From positions 16,486,782-16,550,781 of the forward strand of contig NC_053139.1 in the NCBI RefSeq assembly GCF_016808335.1: DNA of 64,000 nucleotides, written 5' to 3'. Made by a program: the position numbers and the translations under genes. The stretch comes from Panicum virgatum. Taxonomy: Eukaryota; Streptophyta; Magnoliopsida; Poales; Poaceae. The notes below the pieces were generated by a model. It was given only the letters and a program-made list of their open reading frames with translations, searched no databases and was not told the origin of the DNA. Below are positions 31,701 to 43,238 of this stretch, piece by piece (position 1 is the stretch's first letter; the number at the start of each line of letters is the position of its first letter).

Positions 31701-34700
31701 TAAAACTGAATGATGATGGTCTTCAATCATATCTAAACACCATGTTTACACAAGATTGCAAAAAGTAAAATGCTCACGTCAAGCATTAACATGGATATGA
31801 AAGCTTTCATCAATAAAGTTCTACCGAAGGATCAAGCTAACAAAATGAAAGTGAGGACAATGAGGTGGATGCAAAATGTAAATGCAGTGCAAAGTGGAGA
31901 ATAAAATGCACATGAGGTGGGAGAACAATATAGTCAAACAAAATGATGTGACATGAAAATATGGAGGTCCTAAAAAAAGAGTTAGCCTAAGTTAACTAGC
32001 CACAAGTTTAGAATCAAAGGGTGGTGCAATGCTTCATAAATCTCTCTAAAAGGGACACAAAGAAAAAGACTCAAAACGCTAATAGGCACACAAAAAGGTC
32101 TACAAGTTTCCCAAGATCAAATAACAAAGTGCTCCCTCAATAACATTTAGAAAGAACAACATGAAGTTGTGGTTTTTGTTAGAGCAATGGTACAATGTTA
32201 CTTGATATTCCGATTAAAGAGTGCAATGTAGATGGTCATATTAATATATATAAAATAAAAGATCGGGTTGCCTCCCACAAAGCGCTTCATTTAGAGTCAT
32301 AGAGCTCGACTTTCTTACATACCTTCTCATTAATGCGACGCCATGGTCCTTCATGCAAGAGGTGAAGGTGTTCCATGCAGCTCTTATTCGACTTCCCATG
32401 TTGGACATGATCAATCACGCTTAATGGAAAACTTGCCCAATCGTCTCTCACATCATGCTCACCTCCTTCTTTGTTGTCCTTCGTCGCTACCTTTCTTTTC
32501 ACGGATTTTCCTCTCTGTCCAGATTGGGAATTGCGCCAAACAATTGATCCAATGCAAGGTGCATGAAATCTTCTTTCCAACAAGTCTTCATTTGCCCAAA
32601 ATGTATTCCAATTGAGGGAGTTATGCCCCTTTTTCCCCGTCACTGCAATCTGCCCCGTGCTGATTTCAGCACGTGCATCTCCGATGTTTGAGACATAGCT
32701 CCTCCCGTGGGTCTTCAATTGTATCGATCATGGATGCGTGAACCGAGGACTTGATGGAGATCCTGAATATTCAACTTTCTTGCATTGTAAATATCTGGAC
32801 TTGTGCACAAAATTGATGAGGCTTAGCGATGTCCGTTCCTGAAACTTGAAGATGTTGATGATGGTGTTCAAAATTTTGGGCACGGTTTTCCTCCTCATCA
32901 TTTGAGTTTCATGTCCTGCATGGTTAGTGAAATTCGGGGCTTCTCCCGACATGTGCTCTTTTAGGGTTATGAGCTTGACCAAGTGCAAAGCAAGATCAAA
33001 ATTTGCAATTATTTGTAAACATATGCAACATAATCACATCCTCAATTAAATTTCATCAACAAGGCATGGTGTAATTAAATGCAGCATGTGTTTCTTGCAT
33101 AGCGCGGAGCTCATTATTAGGCAGAGGTTCTTTAAGCATGAAATCAACCTTCTCAAGAAACTCTAGCCTATCATCATGAAAAGAACAAGGCATAGAATTT
33201 AAACTTTCATTCCGACTATTGGTTCGAGCATGAGATTTTTAACGATTATCAACAAAACCAATAGAAGCTCGAGAATTCACTGTATACCTTAGCCTCGGAG
33301 CTTTTTCATACTCATTGCAGTTGTGGTGCTTTGTGCGAGATGTCATCTTGATGCACTCCTCGTGGTCCGTCGTGATTTGCTTCTCACGTCTCCATGTGTT
33401 GAATGTTGCGATCTTGTAATCCGTCGTGGTTTGTTTGCAACATCTTCGTTTGTCGAAGGTCGACTGCTTGTGGCTTCATTTGCCAATGTCATTGGGGTTC
33501 TTCCTCTACTCCAATCCTCTGAATTTTATCATGTACACTTGATGAAAACATCGCCCAAGCTCCCCTTCATTGTTGTCATCATCATCTTTTCTATCTTGTT
33601 CTCATCGCGTTGGTCCTACCTCTTCTTCATGGAATCTATCCTGTATACTCAACAGAACATATACCAAAATATAGCACTATTGAAATTTTTTATGAAATTA
33701 CCTTTCCACCGAGTGGTCATTTGCTTTAAACGGAGTCCAAACGAGGGAGTTATGCCCGTTTCACTTTTGGCGCTGCGTGCTGTCCAAAAATTTTCAGAGT
33801 GCACAACCTTCAATGTTTTGGCCATACCCGCTTGTAGGAATATCCGATTGACTTGGTTCCTGATTCGTTGGGACGGGAACTTCGTGAAGCTTTTGAATAT
33901 CCAAAAATATGCTGCTATTTGCTTCTGAGGTTGAGCAGAATATTGATGATAACAATGACTTCTTACGAATCGATCCGAAGATGTCGATGATCTTGATCTT
34001 GTGGTCTTCGGAGCGTCTTGTTGTGCATCTTTGGCTTTAAGGTCATCACCATTGATTCACCAGCGAGTAGCATGGCTCCAATGGTCTGTCTCCATGGTTC
34101 TTTCTTTGCCTAAGGTGTCGGGATCGAAGGAGGCTCCCGTGCTTTGTGTCAATGATCAGAGCGGTCTCTTTCTTTGATTGCACTCGACTAGAAGCTTCTT
34201 GAGCATCCCATGGAGAAGATGGGTGGCATCATGGTTCCTCTAATCTTGTTGCCTCTAGCATTGGTCAACTTCAAATCATCAACTTTTGTGCACAAGGTTC
34301 TCCAAACATCTTGCGACATCGTCTTCACTTTCTCCATTGTTTGTTGCTGCCTGTTCTTTGTTGAATTCCTTGATCATCCTGCACAGAACATGTACTAAAA
34401 TTCTACTCCATGGAAAGCCTTATGAAATTACCTTTTCAAAGAGTGGTCATTGATCCCAAATGGACTCCGGATGAAGAAGTTATGGTCGTTTTACTCCGGC
34501 ACTACGCTCTGTCCCGAGACATTTCAGAACGCGCAGCGTTGAAAGATTTTAGCATAACTCTTCACACCGATCTCCAAAATTCATGATTCTTGATGCGTTG
34601 GAAAGTAGACTTGATGGAGCTTCAAAATAATCTATTATTTGATCATGGTACTTCTCTGATCTTGGACGAAAAACTCATTACAACAGTAACACTTTGGAGA

Positions 34701-35102
34701 TGATGATGATCCGATCGCACGATTTTCTTCGCGGGCATGCTTCATACCTATTGCTTGAACAAACATTTTTTCCCAAAAACATTAGTCTTTAAAATCAATT
34801 GACACGGCGGCATACCTTATTTATCAACTTTTGCTTTGGGGAGTGGGGACTCGATAGCGGATGCTGGGCCACTAACAAAAGTTAGCACCTACCACTAAAG
34901 AGCGGGTCTTCACGTAGCCATCAACTTGCTTGAGTGAGATTGGACTTGTCAAAGTACGGACGTTGAGAACTTCTCAATCGCTTTGTGTCTAGGGTTTTAC
35001 CTGCATTCATGGACACAAACAAGAAACACAGGATATATGCAACAATAAAATTAGGGTTAGTCCAAAAACTAGATAGATCGCCCTAGGGTTCGTGTTGCCG
35101 AT
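28771..35102 (-). other. D interior, no protein recognised
   Basis: No open frame matches a retrotransposon protein in any frame. The content includes a pyrimidine-rich tract (29470-29570), a motif 'tgctcgtcctcgagta' (29629-29644) that is the complement of the stem-loop seen before the polypurine tracts of A and B, four diverged repeats between 30925 and 34740, and near 32263 the complement of 'ttgtgggaggcaacccgatc', a phrase common in grass retrotransposon leaders. Confidence 0.65.
30925..34740 (-). repeat. Four diverged ~360-bp repeats in D
   Basis: Units start at about 30925, 32510, 33645 and 34375. Each holds variants of 'cctttccaacgagt', 'gagttatgcccgttt', 'tttcagaacgcgcaac', 'gatgcgttgg' and 'gatgaaaac' in the same order. 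Spacing shrinks from about 1.6 to 0.7 kb. No unit encodes a protein. Confidence 0.75.
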
Positions 35103-35119
35103 CCCCGGCAACGGCGCCA
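35103..35119 (-). promoter_or_regulatory. D primer binding site, tRNA-Asp
   Basis: On the minus strand, TGGCGCCGTTGCCGGGG starts eight bases after the 5' LTR. It is a perfect complement of the plant tRNA-Asp 3' end as I remember it. Confidence 0.9.
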
Positions 35120-35127
35120 GAAAAGCT

Positions 35128-36579
35128 TGTTGACGCTCCTTAGCGCCCCGATATGTATACCGCAAGCGCACGGTTCGTGTAGCTTTTCCCTTTGAGTATT
35201 CCCCCAAGGTTTATCGATCCGTGGATCGACAAAGAACTACCTAAGGTTTTCCATCTAATCTAACGGATCTATCCTAACATGAAGCATTGATTGCATATAA
35301 AGGGTAAACCTTTGACAGATATGAGTGATGTGTAAAGGTTGATCTCATCCATGAACATAGGCTTAATCATAGCAAAACCAAAGACATGACTAGGCCTATC
35401 GTCATCTAGTTGTAGTTCAAGCTAACGAGCAAATAAATCATGCATCTCAATCAAAAGCATCTTTAAATTAAAATCTCCAATCCGATCCTTCGATACCCCA
35501 CCTACTCAGTGGAAGCGCCCTGTCACGACACCCCCCCTTTTGATGAAAGTACCCAGAAGCAAGTCGAACCCCCTTTGGTAGTTCCGCCATGAACCTCTAG
35601 CCACCATGACTACAAGATCATGCTAAGCGATCTATATCGATAATAGATCTAAGATGAAGAAAATCCAAAGAAAAGAATGAAATCGAAAGAGAGAACATGA
35701 TAGCTAATAGATTCGGAAGACATGATTATCATTACTCACATAATAGATTCATTTGGATCGTCACCACCGAGTACATACCATTGACGACTCCAACTAGCTC
35801 ATGAACTCCACCATGGCACAACCACGCAGGGAGGCCACGGCAGCTAGGGGTGGCCTAAGCCATCTCCTAGACAACTTCGAAGACTTGCGGCGGCCGTCGT
35901 CTCCCTCCGGTCTTGGCCCTAGGTTTTCGTCGAGTTCTGGTTGGATGGATGCTCCGAGTTGAATAAGGTGCGAGCTATTTATAAGCCGAGGAAGCCACCA
36001 GTCGAAGGGGAGGCCGAACCGCCTGAGAAACGGGCTAGGCCGGCCGGCCCCATGGGCCTAGGCCGGCCGGCCTACCCCCTTTCGGGCTCGCCTCGGTCTC
36101 ATCTTTCGCGTGCAGACTCCTCGCATCTTCTAGAGTTTATGTCCTTCACGATTGCACCCCTTTGGACGTCGTTATCTTGGAGATATCTTCGAGGAAAGGA
36201 TAGGATAGGGAATCCTTCCTTAAATCTTCATTTGCTTTGCTTAATCCCGAAGTATCTTGATCTCATCTTCGTGGGCTTGGTCCTTTGGGCTCTCTTGGAG
36301 GATGGATGTGCATGAATGGGCTTCGAATCAATATGGGCTTTGGTCCTTCCTTTGGGCTTTGGCCTTCGTCTTTCTCCATGTTAGCGCTCGATCACGGGCC
36401 TCGTCATTTCATGCTCCAAAATAGGCCAAAAACCTGCAAAAACAAAGTTCCTCCAAAATATATGTGCAAGTGTGAAAATGACCAATAATTAGGCCAGGGT
36501 TAGGACGGTTAGTGAGTTTGATATTAAATTCATGCCATTATCAAGAATAAACAAGGGATAAAGTGGGTGAGCGCCAATA
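35128..36579 (-). repeat. D 5' LTR (1,452 bp)
   Basis: On the plus strand it runs from TGTTGACGC to GCGCCAATA. These ends are an imperfect inverted pair, with the expected CA end mutated to TA. The TATA box is on the minus strand at 35983-35976, with GGCCGGCC palindromes at about 36033-36075. The ORF of ~124 codons on the plus strand is repeated in both LTRs and is not a gene. Confidence 0.9.
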
Positions 36580-36584
36580 GTGAC

Positions 36585-37651
36585 CAACTCAAAGGAGTTC
36601 GACACCTTCGACTGTATAATGCTTCAAATGGTGCCATTTGCAAGCTGGATTGATAACTGTTATTATACGAGAACTCTGCTAGTGCTAGGCACTTATCCCA
36701 GTTCTTGCCATATTGAATAGCACATGTCCTCAACATGTCTTCAAGGATTTGATTGATTCGTTCAGTTTGCCCATCTGTTTGTGGATGATAAGCTGAACTA
36801 CGAATCAATTTAGTTCCAAGGGATTCTTGCAATTGCTCCCATAAACGTGCAATAAACTGAGCCCCACGATCAGAAATGATCGTCTTTGGAACTCCATGCA
36901 AACGGACAATCTGATCGAGATAAATCTCTACAAACCTCTTGGCAGAATAAGTTGTATGCACTGGAATAAAATGAGCGGTCTTGGTGAGTCTATCAACGAT
37001 TATCCAAACAGAATCATGCTTCTGAGAAGTAGTGGGTAGGCCAACGATAAAATCCATACTGATGTCCTCCCATTTCCATGATGGAATGGGTAAAGGTTGG
37101 AGAGTACCAGCTACTTTCAAGTGACAAGCCTTAACTCTTTGACAGACATCACACTCAGAAACATATCTGGCGATCTCTCTTTTCATTCGAGTCCACCAAA
37201 AATTTTGTTTAAGATCTTGGTACATCTTGGTACTACCGGGATGAATCGAAAACTTCGATAGATGTGCTTCATCAAGGATTTGCTTTCTAAGCTGATGATC
37301 CTTGGGTACAAGTCGAGATTCAAACCATATAACTCCTCTATGATCCACATGGAAACACTTGTATTTTGCTTCTCCCTGGGATAGCTTTTCCTTGATGATC
37401 TTGATACCCTCATCATGTAATTGTGCCATGATAATGCTATCATGAAGTGTAGGCTCAATAGATATATGGTTCAAACTTCCTTGAGGTATCATTTCTAGAT
37501 TTAATTTTATCATTTCCTGGCATAGAGTTTCATTGAATGGCTCTACAAACAGACAATGACATTGTGATTTGTGACTGAGTGCATCCGCAACCATATTAGC
37601 CTTTCCTGGATGATAGTGCACTTCTAGATCATAATCCTTTATCAACTCTAG
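36585..37651 (-). pseudogene. C integrase, N-terminal part
   Basis: Begins in the tail of RNase H ('HYHPGKANMVADALS'), then the HHCC domain ('HLSKFSIH' and 'CDVCQRVK') and the catalytic core with D in 'ISMDFIVGLP', D in 'TIISDRGAQF' and E in 'GQTERINQ'. It ends at 'RRCRTPLSWS', where D is inserted. The upstream frame is closed by TAG at 37652-37654, where related elements have Trp, consistent with a G-to-A change. Catalytic residues look intact, but the stop and the insertion disable it. Confidence 0.88.
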
Positions 37652-38899
37652 CTAGCGTCTCTGCCTCATGTTGAGATCAGCTTGGGTGAAGATATACTTG
37701 AGACTCTTATGGTCAGTGTAAATATTACAATGAGTTCCCATAAGATGATGTCTCCAGAGCTTAAGGGCGTGTATAACAGCTGCTAACTCCAGATCATGTG
37801 TTGGATAATTCTTCTCATGATTCCGGAGAGCTCTTGATGCATAAGCAATAACTCGGTTGTCTTGCATAAGCACACAACCAAGTCCCGTACCAGAAGCATC
37901 ACAATAGACGTCAAAAGGTTTGATACTGTCTGGTGTAGCCAGTACTGGAGCAGTAGTCAATCGTGCTTTGAGAGTTTGAAAAGCTTCTTCACATTTATCA
38001 TTCCAAACAAACTTCACTCCCTTCTTTAATAACTCCATCATAGGTTTGGCTATTCTGGAGAAATCAGTAATGAATCGATGATAGTATCCAGCTAAACTTA
38101 GAAAACTGCGAATTTGATGAACTGAAGTAGAAGATTCCCAATCCATCACTTCTTGTACTTTAGTTGGAACAACTGATATACCATCACTGGAGATAGTATG
38201 GCCTAAAAATTTCACACTATCCAGCCAAAATTCACACTTGGAGAATTTGGCATAAATATGATGATCTCGTAATCGCTGAAGAACGATACGTAAATGCTGC
38301 TCGTGCTCTTCTTCATTCTTGGAGTAGATCAAAATATCATCGATGAATACCACATCAAATTTATCAAGCTCCGGCATGAAGACTGAATTCATCAGGTACA
38401 TAAAATATGCTGGGGCATTGGTAAGACCAAAAGACATAACCAGATACTCATAGAGTCCATATCTGGTCGAGAAAGCTGTTTTTGGAATATCACAGGGCTT
38501 GATTTTTATTTGATGGTAGCCAGAACGAAGATCAATCTTAGAGAAAACCTTGGCTCCAGCTAACTGATCAAACAGGATATCAATGCGGGGCAGAGGATAC
38601 TTATTTTTAATAGTGACCTCATTGAGTGGTCGATAATCAACACATAGCCTCAAACTGTTGTCCTTCTTCTTCACAAACAGGGCTGGACATCCCCAGGGTG
38701 AAGCACTTGGACGTATAAAACCTTTGTCAAGAAGGTCTTGAAGTTGGATTTTCAATTCTGCCAACTCATTTGGAGGCATTCGGTACGACCTCTTAGAAAT
38801 AGGGGCGGTACCGGGTTGAAGCTCAATAACGAACTCTACATCTCTATCATGGGGCATTCCAGGTAAATCCTCTGGAAATACATCCATATACTCACACAA
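37652..38899 (-). pseudogene. C reverse transcriptase and RNase H
   Basis: A frame of 415 codons. RT: '[11 protein letters not shown]' near the start, '[11 protein letters not shown]' (~84-94), '[12 protein letters not shown]' (~120-131), active site FIDD at ~185-188. RNase H: '[13 protein letters not shown]' at ~332-344, '[13 protein letters not shown]', '[10 protein letters not shown]'. It is linked to the protease frame by a 2-base shift in a TG run near 38893-38899, so the polyprotein is broken there. It ends at the TAG mentioned under the integrase. Confidence 0.9.
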
Positions 38900-39395
38900 T
38901 AGGAATATCTTCTATTTTAATTTCTTTTGTGGCATAGGCACAAGAGTTGAAGCACTCTCGTTGTGGCAGATAGAGTATGGTGGCTCCTTGATATGGTGAA
39001 TCTATCTCGATAGCTCGGGAAGAGGTATCTAACAGTACTTTATGTCTAGTCATCCAATCCATGCCCAAAATAATATCCATGCCTTCTAAGTTCAGTAAGA
39101 TCAAATCTGTCTTTATCACTTTGCTACCCAACTTAATTGGCACATATCTAATAATTTGATTGGAAGCTATCTTCCCACCAGGGGTTGCTATCATAAAAGA
39201 TCCCTTAGTATGACAAAAGTCCAATCCTATTCTTGCTCCAAATTTGGTACTTATAAAACTATGAGTTGCACCAGAATCAAATAATATGACTGCGGGTTTA
39301 TTGTGAATAGAGAAAGTACCCGTCATGACTGGTGCTCCTTCGGGAAGCTCTGCAAGAGTAGTGAAGTTAACTCGCCCCTGCCGAACTTGCACCAT
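38892..39395 (-). pseudogene. C protease
   Basis: The active site is 'ILFDSGATHSFIS', a classical retroviral-type aspartic protease triad (DSGA). 'DIILGMDWMTRHKVLLD' follows in the usual place. The frame is in line with gag upstream but runs into a stop at 38892-38894 because of the 2-base shift before RT. The protease itself could be functional, but the polyprotein is not. Confidence 0.85.
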
Positions 39396-40475
39396 TTGCC
39401 TTTTGCCCTTGCCTTTGTTGTTGTTCTGATTGGAGTTCTGCCCTGGATCAGAACTCTTGGATTGCGGGCAATTTCTGGCGAAATGATCAGTACTGCCGCA
39501 GTTATAGCACCGATTGTTGTCATTCCCACGATTGAACTATGGGGCATTCGGCCTTTGGCCAGACTGCTGATGTTGTTGCTGCTGAGGCACTGGAGGTCTG
39601 AATCCTCCTTGCTGCTGAGGCGGCCTAAAAACAAGCCTGCCCATTGGGGCATTTCTCTATGGAGGTCTTGGTGGAGTATTCTGTACCAGACGATATCTCG
39701 GTGGCTGAGCACTCGAGGGTCCCGTTGGTGCCTTTCGCTTCTTCTCGGTGCGATGTGCTGTGATACAGTCCTCTTGAGTAATAGTCATATTAACCAGCTC
39801 ATTATAAGTATTGGGCTGAACCAAGTTCAGACGTTCCTTGAGCTTGGTATTAAGGCCATGACAAAAACGGTCACGCTTCTTGGCATCAGTATCTGCATGA
39901 TGGCCCGCATACTGGCACAGGTGATTGAAGACCTGTGCATATTGTAGAACAATGCGGGTTCCTTGATTCAGAGCCAAGAACTCATTCAACTTTCTTTCAA
40001 TCAGTCCCTCGGGAATATGATGTGATCTGAAGACATTTCGGAATTCCTCCCAAGAGATGACATGTCCAGCAGGCTGCATCGCACAATAATGATCCCACCG
40101 TATACGTGCCAGACCACGAAGCTGTTGGGCGGCAAAGTGGGCCTTGTTTGCATCAGCACAAGGTACCGCTAGCAAAGCAAACTTAGAATTGATAGTACGA
40201 AGCCAAGCATCGGCGTCCAGTGGGTCATCAGCCTTGCTGAAAAGCGGAGGTTGGGTACCAAAGAATTCCTGGTAACCTGCGGGCTGTGCATCCCGTCCTC
40301 CATGCTGCTGGCGTGGCTGATTCTGCTGCCCTTGGACTAGCTGGCGAAGCAATTCTATTTGCATGGCCATTAACTCGGCCAGATTCGGTGGTGGTGGTGG
40401 TGGCTGCTGAGATCCACTGCCAGTCTCACGGCCGAAGCCTTCAGGAGATCCACGAGTATGACCAACTATCTGTAA
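39396..40475 (-). pseudogene. C Gag
   Basis: Open from about 40475. ATG 40370 (MAMQIELL) is the first clear start, and a Pro-rich stretch lies before it in frame. The Gag core has 'DPLDADAWLRTI', 'WDHYCAMQPAGHVISWEEF' and 'FCHGLNTKLKERL'. The zinc knuckle 'CYNCGSTDHFARNC' (CX2CX4HX4C) lies near 39500 and is followed by a Gln/Asn-rich and then a Lys-rich stretch. Two in-frame TAGs (near 39657 and 39539) interrupt it. An 'attacag' just before the open frame could be a splice acceptor. Confidence 0.85.
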
Positions 40476-41111
40476 TTATGGAAGACATCCATTAGATATA
40501 TTTTTCTTGCTCCCAAAATTAATGGTACGTGCAATGATCATACATTGGATATCAAAACAAAATCAGCAGAATTTAGCTAGATGCAGTGTAACACAATACG
40601 CATAACACATATTTGTTCAACCACATAATACAGAATTGGTCAACTGTTAGATAACTTCATGCTCCATCGTATTGATACTCAACGCCGAGAGCAAAAGGGT
40701 AAAGAAGATAATCTATCAATTCACTCTTCATCATTCTGTGCTACGCTGCTAATCAACAGAGATCATTAGTAGTGATTGGACTAAAATATAGTCTCACAGA
40801 TTCAATAGGCTAAAATTTGATGAGCACACATGCCACAAAATTTGCAACATCTTTAGTATTCATCAAACGGCGTAGAAATGCACAAATGAAGAGATTTGGC
40901 AAGTAGGAAGATCATGATTTCCAAACTGGTAGTCGCTACTTATATTACATCCAAAGTAGCCTTTTTCTTACAATCTAGCATCACACACCCTTACCACATA
41001 TATTACAACAAGTGGTACTCCTTCCTAGGTCTATTTTACAACATCTCCTTTCCTATGTACATATGCTACAACAAGGAAGATCATCGACTATCTAGGAAAA
41101 TCCTAAGATGC
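40476..41111 (-). other. C spacer between ORF0 and gag
   Basis: AT-rich and without a sustained frame. The end next to gag reads '...ataattacag' on the minus strand, compatible with a 3' splice site. Inference only. Confidence 0.45.
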
Positions 41112-42014
41112 CTAGAAGTCATCAAGGTTGCCAACGGAAGAAGCACTGCCGGAGGAAGAGTCGTCCGGCTGTGGGTTGGGCTCAGCAAGCGCGTGCTCTG
41201 AAGCAATATCTGAAACTCCCTTCATCTGCTCTGGATCCTCTTCTACTGCTGCAGGAGCGGCTGGAACAACTGGCTCCTCCTGGAGCATACCAATATGAGC
41301 CATAGCATCATCTAGATCTGCTTGGAGCTCATGCACCTGCCCCTGAAGAAAACCAATCACTGTGTTGCGCTGCTCTATCGCAGCACCATGCTCCATAACC
41401 TGATGCTCAAATTGTGCAATGACATGATCCCTTCCTGCAACAGCATCCTGAAGTACCTGGATCTGAGTATCTCTCAAACGAAGGCCTCGCTGGAAGGTCT
41501 GAGCCAAGTCTATCACCTGGTCCATATGTCGCTGCTGAAGAATCTGATAGTGGGACTGAGCATTCATATACCTGGTCACAGCCTGAATAGTCTCCTCCAC
41601 TACATCTCCAACTAAGTGCCCGAAGTGTGTGGTCCTGAAAAGCCACTCTGCATTGCCAGCATTGACTGCTAGAAATAAACCAATAGGATACGCAGCTACC
41701 TCCTCGGGATGTTGCTCACAAAAAGTAGTGATAGCTTTGAGAGCTGCTGTCTCAAAAGCATCCACAAGTCGGTACCTAATCACCTCAATCTCAATAGGTG
41801 GCCACTCCAAAGTGGGGTGCTGAGGAATGGTCATGGTAACTCTGTTCTTCTGAACTCCATCCTCAGAAAACTGGCGTCCCTTGTACCGGAGTGGGTCTGG
41901 GTAGTGAAAAATACGGAGTGTATTCCACAAAATCCTCGGAAAGCCCTCCCAGTATAAGCAATCAGTATGAGCACATTCCTCCTCATCCCAAAAGATATGG
42001 TGACAGCCCGCCAT
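41112..42014 (-). CDS. C ORF0, coiled-coil protein upstream of gag
   Basis: An intact frame of 300 codons from ATG 42014 (MAGCHHIFWDEEECAHTD). The open frame extends a little upstream, but '...ttgattcag' directly before this ATG could be a splice acceptor. The N-terminal half is globular with many aromatic residues ('DCLYWEGFPRILWNTLRIF', 'TTFCEQHPEEVAAYPIGLF'). The C-terminal half (~160-260) is a likely coiled coil rich in Gln, His and hydrophobic heptads, ending in an acidic, Ser-rich tail. Its place and type match the orf0 of rice RIRE3/RIRE8. Its role is not known to me. It is the longest undamaged element frame in C. Confidence 0.75.
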   Translation of the reverse strand: MAGCHHIFWDEEECAHTDCLYWEGFPRILWNTLRIFHYPDPLRYKGRQFSEDGVQKNRVTMTIPQHPTLEWPPIEIEVIRYRLVDAFETAALKAITTFCEQHPEEVAAYPIGLFLAVNAGNAEWLFRTTHFGHLVGDVVEETIQAVTRYMNAQSHYQILQQRHMDQVIDLAQTFQRGLRLRDTQIQVLQDAVAGRDHVIAQFEHQVMEHGAAIEQRNTVIGFLQGQVHELQADLDDAMAHIGMLQEEPVVPAAPAAVEEDPEQMKGVSDIASEHALAEPNPQPDDSSSGSASSVGNLDDF

Positions 42015-43224
42015 CTGAATCAAAAAGGATTCAAATGTGAGTAATATGATTATCTCAAGACTTCTCAAATATAACTTTAAGAAGACTGCGGAAAAAATGT
42101 GATTCTAACTCCAAAGTTTACTAGGCTTAGGAAGTAAACAAACCACCATTGGTACTGGTTCATCATTTGAGATTCTATGGAACAAAAAGATCATCAAGAC
42201 ATCAAGATGGAACTATGGATAAAGACATGACTCAAACTCCCTCTCTCAAACCAATTTTTCATTCAACCCTTTGTTTAACCACACTAAACATATTCATGAA
42301 AACAACTCTAGAGATTCCTTAAGAAGACTCATGTAACAATTTCCAATTCTAGGAATCAAAGTAAACATCAACCAAATATGCATGCATGTCCTGTTCGTTC
42401 CTCACAAGATAAACAATTGCCAACTATGGTTGGGCTTACGTGGTTAGCACGGTGGCATAACATAGATACGACTCTCCCTATATAGCTAGTCGATAAATTC
42501 TAACCATTCTTAACTTATCGAATCGTGGTTAGTGCACCTGCAGAAGATTGACAAAACATATATATATCCATTGAATCTTTCATGCCAGCACTCATGAAAG
42601 CGTTCCCATACATTACCGCTCATTATAGAAGCGGCAGCCATACAATTTCCGCCGTATGGCCAACGTTAACACACGCTACTCAGTGGCGTATTCACAAGTT
42701 CCTTTACTCCCAATATAGTCGACCGAGGTCGGTATATTGGCAACAGCTCAAGTAGGCCACTGCTTGAGCGCAGCGTTCGGTTCGCATCACCGACGGGAAG
42801 GTCAGACTCCCTCAGCTGACTGAGTACACTTTACTTCCAATATAGTCAACTAATAGTTGGTATATTAGGAGCACCTCAAGTAAGCCACTGCTTGAGGGCA
42901 GCGTTCGGCTCGCATCACCGACGGGAAGGTCAGACTCCCTCAGCTGACTGAGGATCCTTACCTTCTTACCTTAACGTAGGTGCGTCATTACCAAAAATTA
43001 AGGGTTGCTTGTGAGTATGGTTTGACAAAATGTAAAGTGCTGGAAGTCAGATAACATAAACCATACATAAATAGCCACCTAGTAACTCCCGTAAATTCCC
43101 TAGGACTTTACGTTCTATGCACAACCTTTAACGAATCCAACGTAGTTTTTAGAAATACCTTGTTGGTCAAATTTTATACGGAAAACGATTTTTAAGGTTC
43201 CAACACCTCTGGTGTACGCTTGTA
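42015..43224 (-). other. C untranslated leader
   Basis: Lies between the PBS and ORF0. No coding frame. It contains a tandem repeat (42703-42956). Confidence 0.6.
42703..42956 (-). repeat. Two 127-bp tandem units in the C leader
   Basis: Units are 42703-42829 and 42830-42956. Both contain 'caatatagtc', 'gccactgcttgag', 'gcagcgttcgg' and 'catcaccgacgggaaggtca', ending 'cagctgactgag'. Each holds short inverted repeats ('gaccgaggtc'; 'caactaatagttg') at the same place, with changes that keep the pairing. Confidence 0.85.
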
Positions 43225-43236
43225 GCTCTGATACCA
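43225..43236 (-). promoter_or_regulatory. C primer binding site, initiator tRNA-Met
   Basis: On the minus strand TGGTATCAGAGC, the classical complement of the initiator tRNA-Met 3' end, starts two bases after the 5' LTR. Confidence 0.93.
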
Positions 43237-43238
43237 GC

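Larger units (their letters stand above)
27333..36579 (-). mobile_element. Element D: non-coding LTR retrotransposon
   Basis: Two near-identical LTRs (35128-36579 as 5', 27333 to about 28770 as 3', minus strand), a tRNA-Asp PBS and GTGAC duplications (27328-27332 and 36580-36584). The integrase frame of C resumes exactly across the insertion. The 6.3-kb interior shows no gag, protease, RT or integrase, so D would need enzymes from another element. Confidence 0.9.

Noticed and set aside
30925..34740. Spaced repeats in D considered as a CRISPR-like or satellite array
   Set aside because: Repeats are long (~360 bp), diverged and irregularly spaced within an LTR retrotransposon of a plant genome.
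43225..43236. tRNA-like sequences at primer binding sites (also 17257, 35103, 14689)
   Set aside because: Only the 12-18 bases complementary to tRNA 3' ends are present. No tRNA gene folds around them.
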